NCBI GenBank assembly: GCA_947462335.1 | Contig: OX381707.1 | Span: 12,673,555 to 12,737,554 of the forward strand | Reading direction: 5' to 3' | DNA length: 64,000 nucleotides | Origin: Harmothoe impar | Lineage: Eukaryota > Annelida > Polychaeta > Phyllodocida > Polynoidae | In this document: piece after piece, positions 11,731 to 24,947 of the stretch | Layout: every line of letters begins with the position of its first letter | Position numbering within the stretch: position 1 is the stretch's first letter | Notes under the pieces: generated by a model | Database searches by the model: none | Seen by the model: the letters and a program-made list of their open reading frames with translations, nothing else | Told to the model about the DNA's origin: nothing | Position numbers and translations under genes: made by a program

Positions 11731-14700
11731 ATGAATGGCATTAAACAAAAGCCTCTGGGGACCTTGTTTGATTACTGCTGTCCATGTCACTGTTTACTTC
11801 ATAGTTTGGGATATCCTCTAGGCGTGAACATGACTTGCTCTCCTCCCTTCGGCCTGGCCCCGGACCGCGAGACACCGAAATGGCTGAAAAAGGGTCATCG
11901 CTTGGTTATTTAAGGACATCTTACTGGCACTGCCTCACTGGTAATATTTTCACCATCTGTTTATGAATGGTGTTAAACAAAAGCCTCTGGGAACCTTGTT
12001 TGATTACTGCTGTCCATGTAACTGTTTACTCCATAGTTTGGGATATCCTCTAGGCGTGAACATGGCTCGCTCTCCTCCCTTTGGCCTGGCCCCGGACCGC
12101 GAGACACCGAAATGGCTGAAAAAGGGTCATCGCTTGGTTATTTAAGGACATCTTACTGGCACTGCCTCACTGGTAATATTTTCACCATCTGTTTATGAAT
12201 GGTGTTAAACAAAAGCCTCTGGGAACCTTGTTTGATTACTGCTGTCCATGTAACTGTTTACTTCATAGTTTGGGATATCCTCTAGGCGTGAACATGGCTC
12301 GCTCTCCTCCCTTCGGCCTGGCCCCGGACCGCGAGACACCGAAATGGCTGAAAAAGGGTCATCGCTTGGTTATTTAAGGACATCTTACTGGCACTGCCTC
12401 ACTGGTAATATTTTCACCATCTGTTTATGAATGGTGTTAAACAAAAGCCTCTGGGAACCTTGTTTGATTACTGCTGTCCATGTAACTGTTTCCTTCATAG
12501 TTTGGGATATCCTCTAGGTGTGAACATGGCTCGCTCTCCTCCCTTCGGCCTGGCCCGGACCGCGAGACACCTAAATGGCTGAAAAAGGGTCATCGCTTGG
12601 TTATTTAAGGACATCTTACTGGCACTGCCTCACTGGTAATATTTTCACCATCTGTTTATGAATGGTGTTAAACAAAAGCCTCTGGGAACCTTGTTTGATT
12701 ACTGCTGTCCATGTAACTGTTTACTTCATAGTTTGGGATATCCTCTAGGGGTGAACATGGCTCGCTCTCCTCCCTTCGGCCTGGCCCCGGACCGCGAGAC
12801 ACCGAAATGGCTGAAAAAGGGTCATCGCTTGGTTATTTAAGGACATCTTACTGGCACAGCCTCACTGGTAATATTTTCACCATCTGTTTATGAATGGTGT
12901 TAAACAAAAGCCTCTGGGAACCTTGTTTGATTACTGCTGTCCATGTAACTGTTTACTTCATAGTTTGGGATATCCTCTAGGCGTGAACATGGCTTGCTCT
13001 CCTCTCTTCGGCCTGGCCCCGGACCGCGAGACACCAAAATGGCTGAAAAAGGGTCATCGCTTGGTTATTTAAGGACATCTTACTGGCACTGCCTCACAGG
13101 TAATATTTTCACCATCTCTTTATGAATGGTGTTAAACAAAAGCCTCTGGGAACCTTGTTTGATTACTGCTGTCCATGTAACTGTTTACTTCATAGTTTGG
13201 GATATCCTCTAGGCGTGAACATGGCTCGCTCTCCTCCCTTCGGCCTGGCCCCGGACCGCGAGACACCGAAATGGCTGAAAAAGGGTCATCGCTTGGTTAT
13301 TTAAGGACATCTTACTGGCACTGCCTCACTGGTAATATTTTCACCATCTGTTTATGAATGGTGTTAAACAAAAGCCTCTGGGAACCTTGTTTGATTACTG
13401 CTGTCCATGTAACTGTTTCCTTCATAGTTTGGGATATCCTCTAGGTGTGAACATGGCTCGCTCTCCTCCCTTCGGCCTGGCCCGGACCGCGAGACACCTA
13501 AATGGCTGAAAAAGGGTCATCGCTTGGTTATTTAAGGACATCTTACTGGCACTGCCTCACTGGTAATATTTTCACCATCTGTTTATGAATGGTGTTAAAC
13601 AAAAGCCTCTGGGAACCTTGTTTGATTACTGCTGTCCATGTAACTGTTTACTTCATAGTTTGGGATATCCTCTTGGCGTGAACATGCCTAGCTCTCCTCC
13701 CTTCGGCCTGGCCCCGGACCACGAGACACCGAAATGGCTGAAAAAGGGTCATCGCTTGGTTATTTAAGGGCATCTTACTGGCACTGCCTCACTGGTAATA
13801 TTTTCACCATCTGTTTATGATTGGTGTTAAACAAAAGCCTCTGGGAACCTTGTTTGATTACTGCTGTCCATGTAACTGTTCACTTCATAGTTTGGGATAT
13901 CCTCTAGGCGTGAACATGGCTCGCTCTCCTCCCTTCGGCCTGGCCCAGGACCGCGAGACACCGAAATGGCTGAAAAAGGGTCATCGCTTGGTTATTTAAG
14001 GACATCTTACTGGCACTGCCTCACTGGTAATATTTTCACCATCTGTTTATGAATGGTGTTAAACAAAAGCCTCTGGGAACCTTGATTGATTACGGCTGTC
14101 CATGTAACTGTTTACTTCATAGTTTTTGATATCCTCTAGGCATGAACATGGCTCGCTCTCCTCCCTTCGGCCTGGCCCCGGACCGCGAGACACCGAAATG
14201 GCTGAAAAAGGGTCATCGCTTGGTTATTTAAGGACATCTTACTGGCACTGCCTCACTGGTAATATTTTCACCATCTGTTTATGATTGGTGTTAAACAAAA
14301 GCCTCTGGGAACCTTGTTTGATTACTGCTGTCCATGTAACTGTTTACTACATAGTTTGGGATATCCTCTAGGCTTGAACATGGCTTGCTCTCCTCCCTTC
14401 GGCCTGGCCCCGGACCGCGAGACACCAAAATGGCTGAAAAAGGGTCATCGCTTGGTTATTTAAGGACATCTTACTGGCACTGCCGCACTGGTAATATTTT
14501 CACAATCTGTTTATGAATGGTGTTAAACGAAAGCCTCTGGGAACCTTGTTTGATTACTGCTGTCAATGTAACTGTTTACTTCATAGTTTGGGATATCCTC
14601 TAGGCGTGAACATGGCTCGCTCTCCTCCCTTCGGCCTGGCCCCGGACCGCGAGACACCGAAATGGCTGAAAAAGGGTCATCGCTTGGTTATTTAAGGACA

Positions 14701-17700
14701 TCTTACTGGCACTGCCTCACTGGTAATATTTTCACCATCTGTTTATGAATGGTGTTAAACAAAAGCCTCTGGGAACCTTGTTTGATTACTGCTGTCCATG
14801 TAACTGTTTACTTTATAGTTTGGGATATCCTCTAGGCGTGAACATGGCTCGCTCTCCTCCCTTCGGCCTGGCCCCGGACCGTGAGACACCGAAATGGCTG
14901 AAAAAGGGTCATCGCTTGGTTATTTAAGGACATCTTACTGGCACTGCCTCACTGGTAATATTTTCACCATCTGTTTATGAATGGTGTTAAACAAAAGCCT
15001 CTGGGAACCTTGTTTGATTACTGCTGTCCATGTAACTGTTTACTTCATAGTTTGGGATATCCTCTAGGCGTGAACATGGCTCGCTCTCCTCCCTTGGGCC
15101 TGGCCTCGGACCGCGAGACACCGAAATGGCTGAAAAAGGGTCATCGCTTGGTTATTTAAGGACATCTTACTGGCACTGCCTCACTGGTAATATTTTCACC
15201 ATCTGTTTATGAATGGCGTTAAACAAAAGCCTCTGGGGACCTTGTTTGATTACTGCTGTCCATGTCACTGTTTACTTCATAGTTTGGGATATCCTCTAGG
15301 CGTGAACATGGCTTGCTCTCCTCCCTTCGGCCTGGCCCCGGACCGCGAGACACCGAAATGGCTGAAAAAGGGTCATCGTTTGGTTATTTAAGGACATCTT
15401 ACCGGCACTGCCTCACTGGTAATATTTTCAACATCTGTTCATGAATGGTGTTAAACAAAATCCTCTGGGAACCTTGTTTGATTACTGCTGTCCATGTAAC
15501 TGTTTACTTCATAGTTTGGGATATCCTCTAGGTGTTAACATGGCTTGCTCTCCTCCCTTCGGCCTGGCCCCGGACCGCGAGACACCGAAATGGCTGAAAA
15601 AAGGTCATCGCTTGGTTATTTAAGGACATCTTACTGGCACTGCCTCACTGGTAATATTTTCACCATCTGTTTATGAATGGTGTTAAACAAAAGCCTCTGG
15701 GAACCTTGTTTGATTACTGCTGTCCATGTAACTGTTTACTTCATAGTTTGGGATATCCTCTAGGCATGAACATGGTTCGCTCTCCTCCCTTCGGTGTGGC
15801 CCCGGACCGCGAGACACCGAAATGGCTGAAAAAGGATAGCTTGGTTATTTAAGGACATCTTACTGGCACTGCCTCACTGGTAATATTTTCACCATCTGTT
15901 TATGAATGGTGTTAAACAAAAGCCTCTGGGAACCTTGTTTGATTACTGCTGTCCATGTAACTGTTTACTTCATAGTTAGGGATATCCTCTAGGCGTGAAC
16001 ATGGCTAGCTCTCCTCCCTTCGGCCTGGCCCCGGACCGCGAGACACCGAAATGGCTGAAAAAGGGTCATCGCTTGGTTATTTAAGGACATCTTACTGGCA
16101 CTGCCTCACTGGTAATATTTTCACCATCTGTTTATGAATGGTGTTAAACAAAAGCCTCTGGGAACCTTGTTTGATTACTGCTGTCCATGTAACTGTTTCC
16201 TTCATAGTTTGGGATCTCCTCTAGGTGTGAACATGGCTCGCTCTCCTCCCTTCGGCCTGGCCCCGGACCGCGAGACACCTAAATGGCTGAAAAAGGGTCA
16301 TCGCTTGGTTATTTAAGGACATCTTACGGGCACTGCCTCACTGGTAATATTTTCACCATCTGTTTATGAATGGTGTTAAACAAAAGCCTCTGGGAACCTT
16401 GTTTGATTACTGCTGTCCATGTAACTGTTTACTTCATAGTTTGGGATATCCTCTAGGCGTGAACATGCCTAGCTCTCCTCCCTTCGGCCTGGCCCCGGAC
16501 CACGAGACACCGAAATGGCTGAAAAAGGGTCATCGCTTGGTTATTTAAGGACATCTTACTGGCACTGCCTCACTGGTAATATTTTCACCATCTGTTTATG
16601 ATTGGTGTTAAACAAAAGCCTCTGGGAACCTTGTTTGATTACGGCTGTCCATGTAACTGTTTACTTCATAGTTTGGGATATCCTCTAGGCGTGAACATGG
16701 CTCGCTCTCCTCCCTTCGGCCTGGCCCCGGACCGCGAGACACCGAAATGGCTGAAAAAGGGTCATCGCTTGGTTATTTAAGGACATCTTACTGGCACTGC
16801 CTCACTGGTAATATTTTCACCATCTGTTTATGAATGGTGTTAAACAAAATCCTCTGGGAACCTTGTTTGATTACTGCTGTCCATGTAACTGTTTACTTCA
16901 TAGTTTGGGATATCCTCTAGGCGTGAACCTGGCTTGCTCTCCTCCCTTCGGCCTGGCCCCGGACCGCGAGACACCGAAATGGCTGAAAAAGGGTCATCGC
17001 TTGGTTATTTAAGGACATCTTACTGGCACTGCCTCACTGGTAATATTTTCACCATCTCTTTATGAATGGTGTTAAACAAAAGCCTCTTGGAACCTTGTTT
17101 GATTACTGCTGTCCATGTAACTGTTTCCTTCATAGTTTGGGATATCCTCTAGGTGTGAACATGGCTTGCTCTCCTCCCTTCGGCCTGGCCCCGGACCGCG
17201 AGACACTTAAATGGCTGAAAAAGGGTCATCGCTTGGTTATTTAAGGACATCTTACTGGCACTGCCTCACTGGTAATATTTTCACCATCTGTTTATGAATG
17301 GTGTTAAACAAAAGCCTCTGGGAACCTTGTTTGATTACTGCTGTCCATGTAACTGTTTACTTCATAGTTTGGGATATCCTCTAGGCGTGAACATGCCTAG
17401 CTCTCCTCCCTTCGGCCTGGCCCCGGACCACGAGACACCGAAATGGCTGAAAAAGGGTCATCGCTTGGTTATTTAAGGACATCTTACTGGCACTGCCTCA
17501 CTGGTAATATTTTCACCATCTGTTTATGAATGGTGTTAAACAAAAGCCTCTGGGAACCTTGTTTGATTACGGCTGTCCATGTAACTGTTTACTTCATAGT
17601 TTTTGATATCCTCTAGGCATGAACATGGCTCGCTCTCCTCCCTTCGGCCTGGCCCCGGACCGCGAGACACCGAAATGGCTGAAAAAGGGTCATCGCTTGG

Positions 17701-18221
17701 TTATTTAAGGACATCTTACTGGCACTGCCTCACTGGTAATATGTTCACCATCTGTTTATGAATGGTGTTAAACAAAAGCCTCTGGGAACCTTGTTTGATT
17801 ACTGCTGTCCATGTAACTGTTTACTTCATAGTTTGGGATATCCTCTAGGCGTGAACATGGCTCGCTCTCCTCCCTTCGGCCTGGCCCCGGACTGCGAGAC
17901 ACCGAAATGGCTGAAAAAGGGTCATCGCTTGGTTATTTAAGGACATCTTACTGGCACTGCCTCACTGGTAATATTTTCACCATCTGTTTATGAATGGTGT
18001 TAAACAAAAGCCTCTGGGAACCTTGTTTGATTACTGCTGTCCATGTAACTGTTTACTTCATAGTTTGGGATATCCTCTAGGCGTGAACATGGCTCGCTCT
18101 CCTCCCTTCGGCCTGGCCCCGGACCGCGAGACACCGAAATGGCTGAAAAAGGGTCATCGCTTGGTTATTTAAGGACATCTTACTGGCACTGCCTCACTGG
18201 TAATATTTTCACCATCTGTTT
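11731..18221 (+). repeat. Mixed satellite segment with recurring three-monomer blocks
   Basis: About 28 monomers. The block TGTTTCCTT / ACATGCCTAGC with GGACCACGAG / ATGATTGG or AGTTTTTGAT occurs at 13354-14048, 16134-16829 and 17062-17757. A four-monomer run at 14049-14976 matches 10571-11498. Two TGTTTCCTT monomers (12427 and 13354) lack one C in GGCCCGGACC and are 231 bp. The monomer at 15673 has AAAGGATAGCTTGG in place of AAAGGGTCATCGCTTGG (3 bp shorter). Overlapping block reuse suggests several rounds of unequal exchange. Confidence 0.85.
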
Positions 18222-21200
18222 ATGAATGGTGTTAAACAAAAGCCTCTGGGAACCTTGTTTGATTACTGCTGTCCATGTAACTGTTTACTCCATAGTTTGG
18301 GATATCCTCTAGGCATGAACATGGCTCGCTCTCCTCCCTTCGGCCTGGCCCCAGACCGCGAAATACCGAAATGGCTGAATAAGGGTCATCGCTTGGTTAT
18401 TTAAGGACATCTTACTGGCACTGCCTCACTGGTAATATTTTCACCATCTGTTTATGAATGGTGTTAAACAAAAGCCTCTGGGAACCTTGTTTGATTACTG
18501 CTGTCCATGTAACTGTTTACTTCATAGTTTGGGATATCCTCTAGGCATGAACATGGCTCGCTCTCCTCCCTTCGGCCTGGCCCCGGACCGCGAGACACCG
18601 AAATGGCTGAAAAAGGCTCATCGCTTGGTTATTTAAGGACATCTTACTTGCACTGCCTCACTGGTAATATTTTCACCATCTGTTTATGAATGGTGTTAAA
18701 CAAAAGCCTCTGGGAACCTTGTTTGATTACTGCTGTCCATGTAAATGTTTACTTCATAGTTTGGGATATCCTCTAGGCGTGAACATGGCTTGCTCTCCTC
18801 CCTTCGGCCTGGCTCCGGACCGCGAGACACCGAAATGGCTGAAAAAGGGTCATCGCTTGGTTATTTAAGGACATCTTACTGGCACTGCCTCACTGGTAAT
18901 ATGTTCACCATCTGTTTATGAATGGTGTTAAACAAAAGCCTCTGGGAACCTTGTTTGATTACTGCTGTCCATGTAACTGTTTACTTCATAGTTTGGGATA
19001 TCCTCTAGGCGTGAACATGGCTTGCTCTCCTCCCTTTGGCCTGGCCCCGGACCGCGAGACACCGAAATGGCTGAAAAAGGGTCATCGTTTGGTTATTTAA
19101 GGACATCTTACTGGCACTGCCTCACTGGTAATATTTTCACCATCTGTTTATGAATGGTGTTAAACAAAAGCCTCTAGGAACCTTGTTTGATTACTGCTGT
19201 CCATGTAACTGTTTACTTCATAGTTTGGGATATCCTCTAGGCGTGAACATGGCTTGCTCTCCTCCCTTGGGCCTGGCCCCGGACCGCGAGACACCGAAAT
19301 GGCTGAAAAAGGGTCATCGCTTGGTTATTTAAGGACATCTTACTGGCACTGCCTTACTGGTAATATTTTCACCATCTGTTTATGAATGGTGTTAACCAAA
19401 AGCCTCTGGGAACCTTGTTTGATTACTGCTGTCCATGTAACTGTTTACTTCATAGTTTGGGATATCCTCTAGGCGTGAACATGGCTCGCTCTCCTCCCTT
19501 TGGCCTGGCCCGGGACTGCGAGACAACGAAATGGCCGAAAAAGGGTTATCGCTTGGTTATTTAAGGACATCTTACTGGCACTGCCTCACTGGTAATATTT
19601 TCACCATCTGTTTATGAATGGTGTTAAACAAAAGCCTCTGGGAACCTTGTTTGATTACTGCTGGCCATGTAACTGTTTACTTCAAAGTTTGGGATATCCT
19701 CTAGGCGTGAACATGGCTTGCTCTCCTCCCTGCGGCCTGGCCCTAAACCGGGAGACACCAAAATGGCTGGAAAAGGGTCATTGCTTGGTTATTTAAGGAC
19801 ATCTTACTGGCACTGCCTCACTGGTAATATTTTCACCATCTCTTTATGAATGGTGTTAAACAAAAGCCTCTGGGAACCTTGTTTGATTACTGCTGTCCAT
19901 GTAACTGTTTACTTCATAGTTTGGGATATCCTCTAGGCGTGAACATGGCTCGCTCTCCTCCCTTCGGCCTGGCCCCGGACGGCGAGACACCGAAAACGCT
20001 GAAAAAGGGTCATCGCTTGGTTATTTAAGGACATCTTACTTGCACTGCCTCACTGGTAATATTTTCACCATCTGTTTATGAATGGCGTTAAACAAAAGCC
20101 TCTGGGAACCTTGTTTGATTACTGCTGTCCATGTAACTGTTTACTTCATAGTTTGGGATATCCTCTAGGCGTGAACATCGCTCGCTCTCCTCCCTTCGGC
20201 CTGGCCCCGGACCGCGAGACACCGAAATGGCTGAAAAAGGGTCATCGCTTGGTTATTTAAGGACATCTTACTGGCACTGCCTCACTGGTAATATTTTCAC
20301 CATCTGTTTATGAATGGTGTTAAACAAAAGCCTCTGGGAACCTTGTTTGATTACTGCTGTCCATGTAACTGTTTATTCCATAGTTTGGGATATCCTCTAG
20401 GCGTGAACATGGCTCGCTCTCCTCCCTTCGGCCTGGCCCCAGACCGCGAAATACCGAAATGGCTGAATAAGGGTCATAGCTTGGTTATTTAAGGACATCT
20501 TACTGGCACTGCCTCACTGGTAATATTTTCACCATCTGTTTATGAATGGTGTTAAACAAAAGCCTCTGGGAACCTTGTTTGATTACTGCTGTCCATGTAA
20601 CTGTTTACTTCATAGTTTGGGATATCCTCTAGGCATGAACATGGCTCGCTCTCCTCCCTTCGGCCTGGCCCCGGACCGCGAGACACCGAAATGGCTGAAA
20701 AAGGCTCATCGCTTGGTTATTTAAGGACATCTTACTTGCACTGCCTCACTGGTAATATTTTCACCATCTGTTTATGAATGGTGTTAAACAAAAGCCTCTG
20801 GGAACCTTGTTTGATTACTGCTGTCCATGTCACTGTTTACTTCATAGTTTGGGATATCCTCTAGGCGTGAACATGGCTTGCTCTCCTCCCTTCGGCCTGG
20901 CTCCGGACCGCGAGACACCGAAATGGCTGAAAAAGGGTCATCGCTTGGTTATTTAAGGACATCTTACTGGCACTGCCTCACTGGTAATATGTTCACCATC
21001 TGTTTATGAATGGTGTTAAACAAACGCCTCTGGGAACCTTGTTTGATTACTGCTGTCCATGTAACTGTTTACTTCATAGTTTGGGATATCCTCTAGGCGT
21101 GAACATGGCTTGCTCTCCTCCCTTTGGCCTGGCCCCGGACCGCGAGACACCGAAATGGCTGAAAAAGGGTCATCGTTTGGTTATTTAAGGACATCTTACT

Positions 21201-21933
21201 GGCACTGCCTCACTGGTAATATTTTCACCATCTGTTTATGAATGGTGTTAAACAAAAGCCTCTAGGAACCTTGTTTGATTACTGCTGTCCATGTAACTGT
21301 TTACTTCATAGTTTGGGATATCCTCTAGGCGTGAACATGGCTTGCTCTCCTCCCTTGGGCCTGGCCCCGGACCGCGAGACACCGAAATGGCTGAAAAAGG
21401 GTCATCGCTTGGTTATTTAAGGACATCTTACTGGCACTGCCTTACTGGTAATATTTTCACCATCTGTTTATGAATGGTGTTAACCAAAAGCCTCTGGGAA
21501 CCTTGTTTGATTACTGCTGTCCATGTAACTGTTTACTTCATAGTTTGGGATATCCTCTAGGCGTGAACATGGCTCGCTCTCCTCCCTTTGGCCTGGCCCG
21601 GGACTGCGAGACAACGAAATGGCTGAAAAAGGGTTATCGCTTGGTTATTTAAGGACATCTTACTGGCACTGCCTCACTGGTAATATTTTCACCATCTCTT
21701 TATGAATGGTGTTAAACAAAAGCCTCTGGGAACCTTGTTTGATTACTGCTGTCCATGTAACTGTTTACTTCAAAGTTTGGGATATCCTCTAGGCGTGAAC
21801 ATGGCTTGCTCTCCTCCCTGCGGCCTGGCCCTAAACCGGGAGACACCAAAATGGCTGAAAAAGGGTCATTGCTTGGTTATTTAAGGACATCTTACTGGCA
21901 CTGCCTCACTGGTAATATTTTCACCATCTCTTT
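18222..21933 (+). repeat. 9-monomer higher-order repeat (2088 bp)
   Basis: Marker order from 18222: GCGAAATACCG with GAATAAGG; AAAGGCTCATC with TTACTTGCAC; ATGTAAATG or ATGTCACTG; AATATGTTCACC linker; CCTCTAGGAACC with CCCTTGGGC; TTAACCAAAAG with GACAACGAAATGG; TTCAAAGTT with CCCTGCGGCC and CCCTAAACCGG; GACGGCGAG with AAAACGCTG; GCGTTAAAC with ACATCGC. The first seven types recur in order from 20310, 2088 bp later. Confidence 0.9.
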
Positions 21934-24483
21934 ATAAATGGTGTTAAACAAAAGCCTCTGGGAACCTTGTTTGATTACTGCTGTCCATGTAACTGTTTAC
22001 TTCATAGTTTGGGATATCCTCTAGGCGTGAACATGGCTCGCTCTCCTCCCTTCGGCCTGGCCCCGGACCGCGAGACACCGAAATGGCTGAAAAAGGGTCA
22101 TCGCTTGGTTATTGAAGGACATCTGACTGGCACTGCCTCACTGGTAATATTTTCACCATCTGTTTATGAATGGTGTTAACCAAAAGCCTCTGGGAACCTT
22201 GTTTGATTACTGCTGTCCATGTAACTGTTTACTTCATAGTTTGGGATATCCTCTAGGCGTGAACATGGCTCGCTCTCCTCCCATCGGCCTGGCCCCGGAC
22301 CGCGAGACACCGAAATGGCTGAAAAAGGGTCATCGCTTGATTACTTAAGGACATCTTACTGGCACTGCCTCACTGGTAATATTTTCACCATCTCTTTATG
22401 AATGGTGTTAAACAAAAGCCTCTGGGAACCTTGTTTGATTACTGCTGTCCATGTAACTGTTTACTTTATAGTTTGGGATATCCTCTAGGCATGAACATGG
22501 CTCGCTCTCCTCCCTTCGGCCTGGCCCGGACCGCGAGACACCGAAATGGCTGAAAAAGGGTCATCGTTTGGTTATTTAAGGACATCTTACTGGCACTGCC
22601 TCACTGGTAATATTTTCACCATCTCTTTATGAATGGTGTTAAACAAAAGCCTCTGGGAACCTTGTTTGATTACTGCTGTCCATGTAACTGTTTACTTCAT
22701 AGTTTGGGATATCCTCTAGGCATGAACATGGCTCGCTCTCCTCCCTTCGGCAGGGCCCCGGCCTGCGAGACACCGAAATGGCTGAAAAAGGGTCATCGCT
22801 TGGTTATTTAAGGACATCTTACTGGCACTGCCTCACTGGTAATATTTTCACCATCTGTTTATGAATGGTGTTAAACAAAAGCCTCTGGGAACCTTGTTTG
22901 ATTACTGCTGTCCATGTAAATGTTTACTTCATAGTTTGGGATATCCTCTAGGCGTGAACATGGCTTGCTCTCCTCCCTTCGGCCTGGCCCCGGACCGCGA
23001 GACACCGAAATGGTTGAAAAAGGGTCATCGCTTGGTTATTTAAGGACATCTTACTGGCACTGCCTCACTGGTAATATTTTCACCATCTCTTTATGAATGG
23101 TGTTAAACAAAAGCCTCTGGGAACCTTGTTTGATTACTGCTGTCCATGTAACTGTTTACTTCAAAGTTTGGGATATCCTCTAGGCGTGAACATGGCTTGC
23201 TCTCCTCCCTGCGGCCTGGCCCTAAACCGGGAGACACCAAAATGGCTGAAAAAGGGTCATTGCTTGGTTATTTAAGGACATCTTACTGGCACTGCCTCAC
23301 TGGTAATATTTTCACCATCTCTTTATGAATGGTGTTAAACAAAAGCCTCTGGGAACCTTGTTTGATTACTGCTGTCCATGTAACTGTTTACTTCATAGTT
23401 TGGGATATCCTCTAGGCGTGAACATGGCTCGCTCTCCTCCCTTCGGCCTGGCCCCGGACCGCGAGACACCGAAATGGCTGAAAAAGGGTCATCGCTTGGT
23501 TATTGAAGGACATCTGACTGGCACTGCCTCACTGGTAATATTTTCACCATCTGTTTATGAATGGTGTTAACCAAAAGCCTCTGGGAACCTTGTTTGATTA
23601 CTGCTGTCCATGTAACTGTTTACTTCATAGTTTGGGATATCCTCTAGGCGTGAACATGGCTCGCTCTCCCCCCATCGGCCTGGCCCCGGACCGCGAGACA
23701 CCGAAATGGCTGAAAAAGGGTCATCGCTTGATTACTTAAGGACATCTTACTGGCACTGCCTCACTGGTAATATTTTCACCATCTCTTTATGAATGGTGTT
23801 AAACAAAAGCCTCTGGGAACCTTGTTTGATTACTGCTGTCCATGTAACTGTTTACTTTATAGTTTGGGATATCCTCTAGGCATGAACATGGCTCGCTCTC
23901 CTCCCTTCGGCCTGGCCCGGACCGCGAGACACCGAAATGGCTGAAAAAGGGTCATCGTTTGGTTATTTAAGGACATCTTACTGGCACTGCCTCACTGGTA
24001 ATATTTTCACCATCTCTTTATGAATGGTGTTAAACAAAAGCCTCTGGGAACCTTGTTTGATTACTGCTGTCCATGTAACTGTTTACTTCATAGTTTGGGA
24101 TATCCTCTAGGCATGAACATGGCTCGCTCTCCTCCCTTCGGCAGGGCCCCGGCCTGCGAGACACCGAAATGGCTGAAAAAGGGTCATCGCTTGGTTATTT
24201 AAGGACATCTTACTGGCACTGCCTCACTGGTAATATTTTCACCATCTGTTTATGAATGGTGTTAAACAAAAGCCTCTGGGAACCTTGTTTGATTACTGCT
24301 GTCCATGTAAATGTTTACTTCATAGTTTGGGATATCCTCTAGGCGTGAACATGGCTTGCTCTCCTCCCTTCGGCCTGGCCCCGGACCGCGAGACACCGAA
24401 ATGGTTGAAAAAGGGTCATCGCTTGGTTATTTAAGGACATCTTACTTGCACTGCCTCACTGGTAATATTTTCACCATCTGTTT
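21702..24483 (+). repeat. 6-monomer higher-order repeat, two copies (1391 bp)
   Basis: Six monomers (21702, 21934, 22166, 22398, 22629, 22861) are repeated at 23093-24483. Markers: TTCAAAGTT; TTATTGAAGGACATCTGACTGG; CCCATCGGCC with TTGATTACTTAAGG; a GGCCCGGACC one-base deletion (231 bp, hence 1391 rather than 1392); GGCAGGGCCCCGGCCTGCG; ATGTAAATG with TGGTTGAAA. The shared deletion and shared rare variants show a recent block duplication. The first monomer also belongs to the preceding 9-mer, so the domains overlap. Confidence 0.93.
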
Positions 24484-24947
24484 ATGAATGGTGTTAAACA
24501 AAAGCCTCTGGGAACCTTGTTTGATTACTGCTGTCCATGTAACTGTTTACTTCATAGTTTGGGATATCCTCTAGGCGTGAACATGGCTTGCTCTCCTCCC
24601 TTCGGCCTGGCCCCGGACCGCGAGACACCGAAATGGTTGAAAAAGGGTCATCGCTTGGTTATTTAAGGACATCTGACTGGCACTGCCTCACTGGTAATAT
24701 TTTCACCATCTGTTTATGAATGGTGTTAAACAAAAGCCTCTGGGAACCTTGTTTGATTACTGCTGTCCATGTCACTGTTTACTTCAGAGTTTGGGATATC
24801 CTCTAGGCGTGAACATGGCTTGCTCTCCTCCCTTCGGCCTGGCTCCGGACCGCGAGACACCGAAATGGCTGAAAAAGGGTCATCGCTTGGTTATTTAAGG
24901 ACATCTTACTGGCACTGCCTCACTGGTAATATGTTCACCATCTGTTT

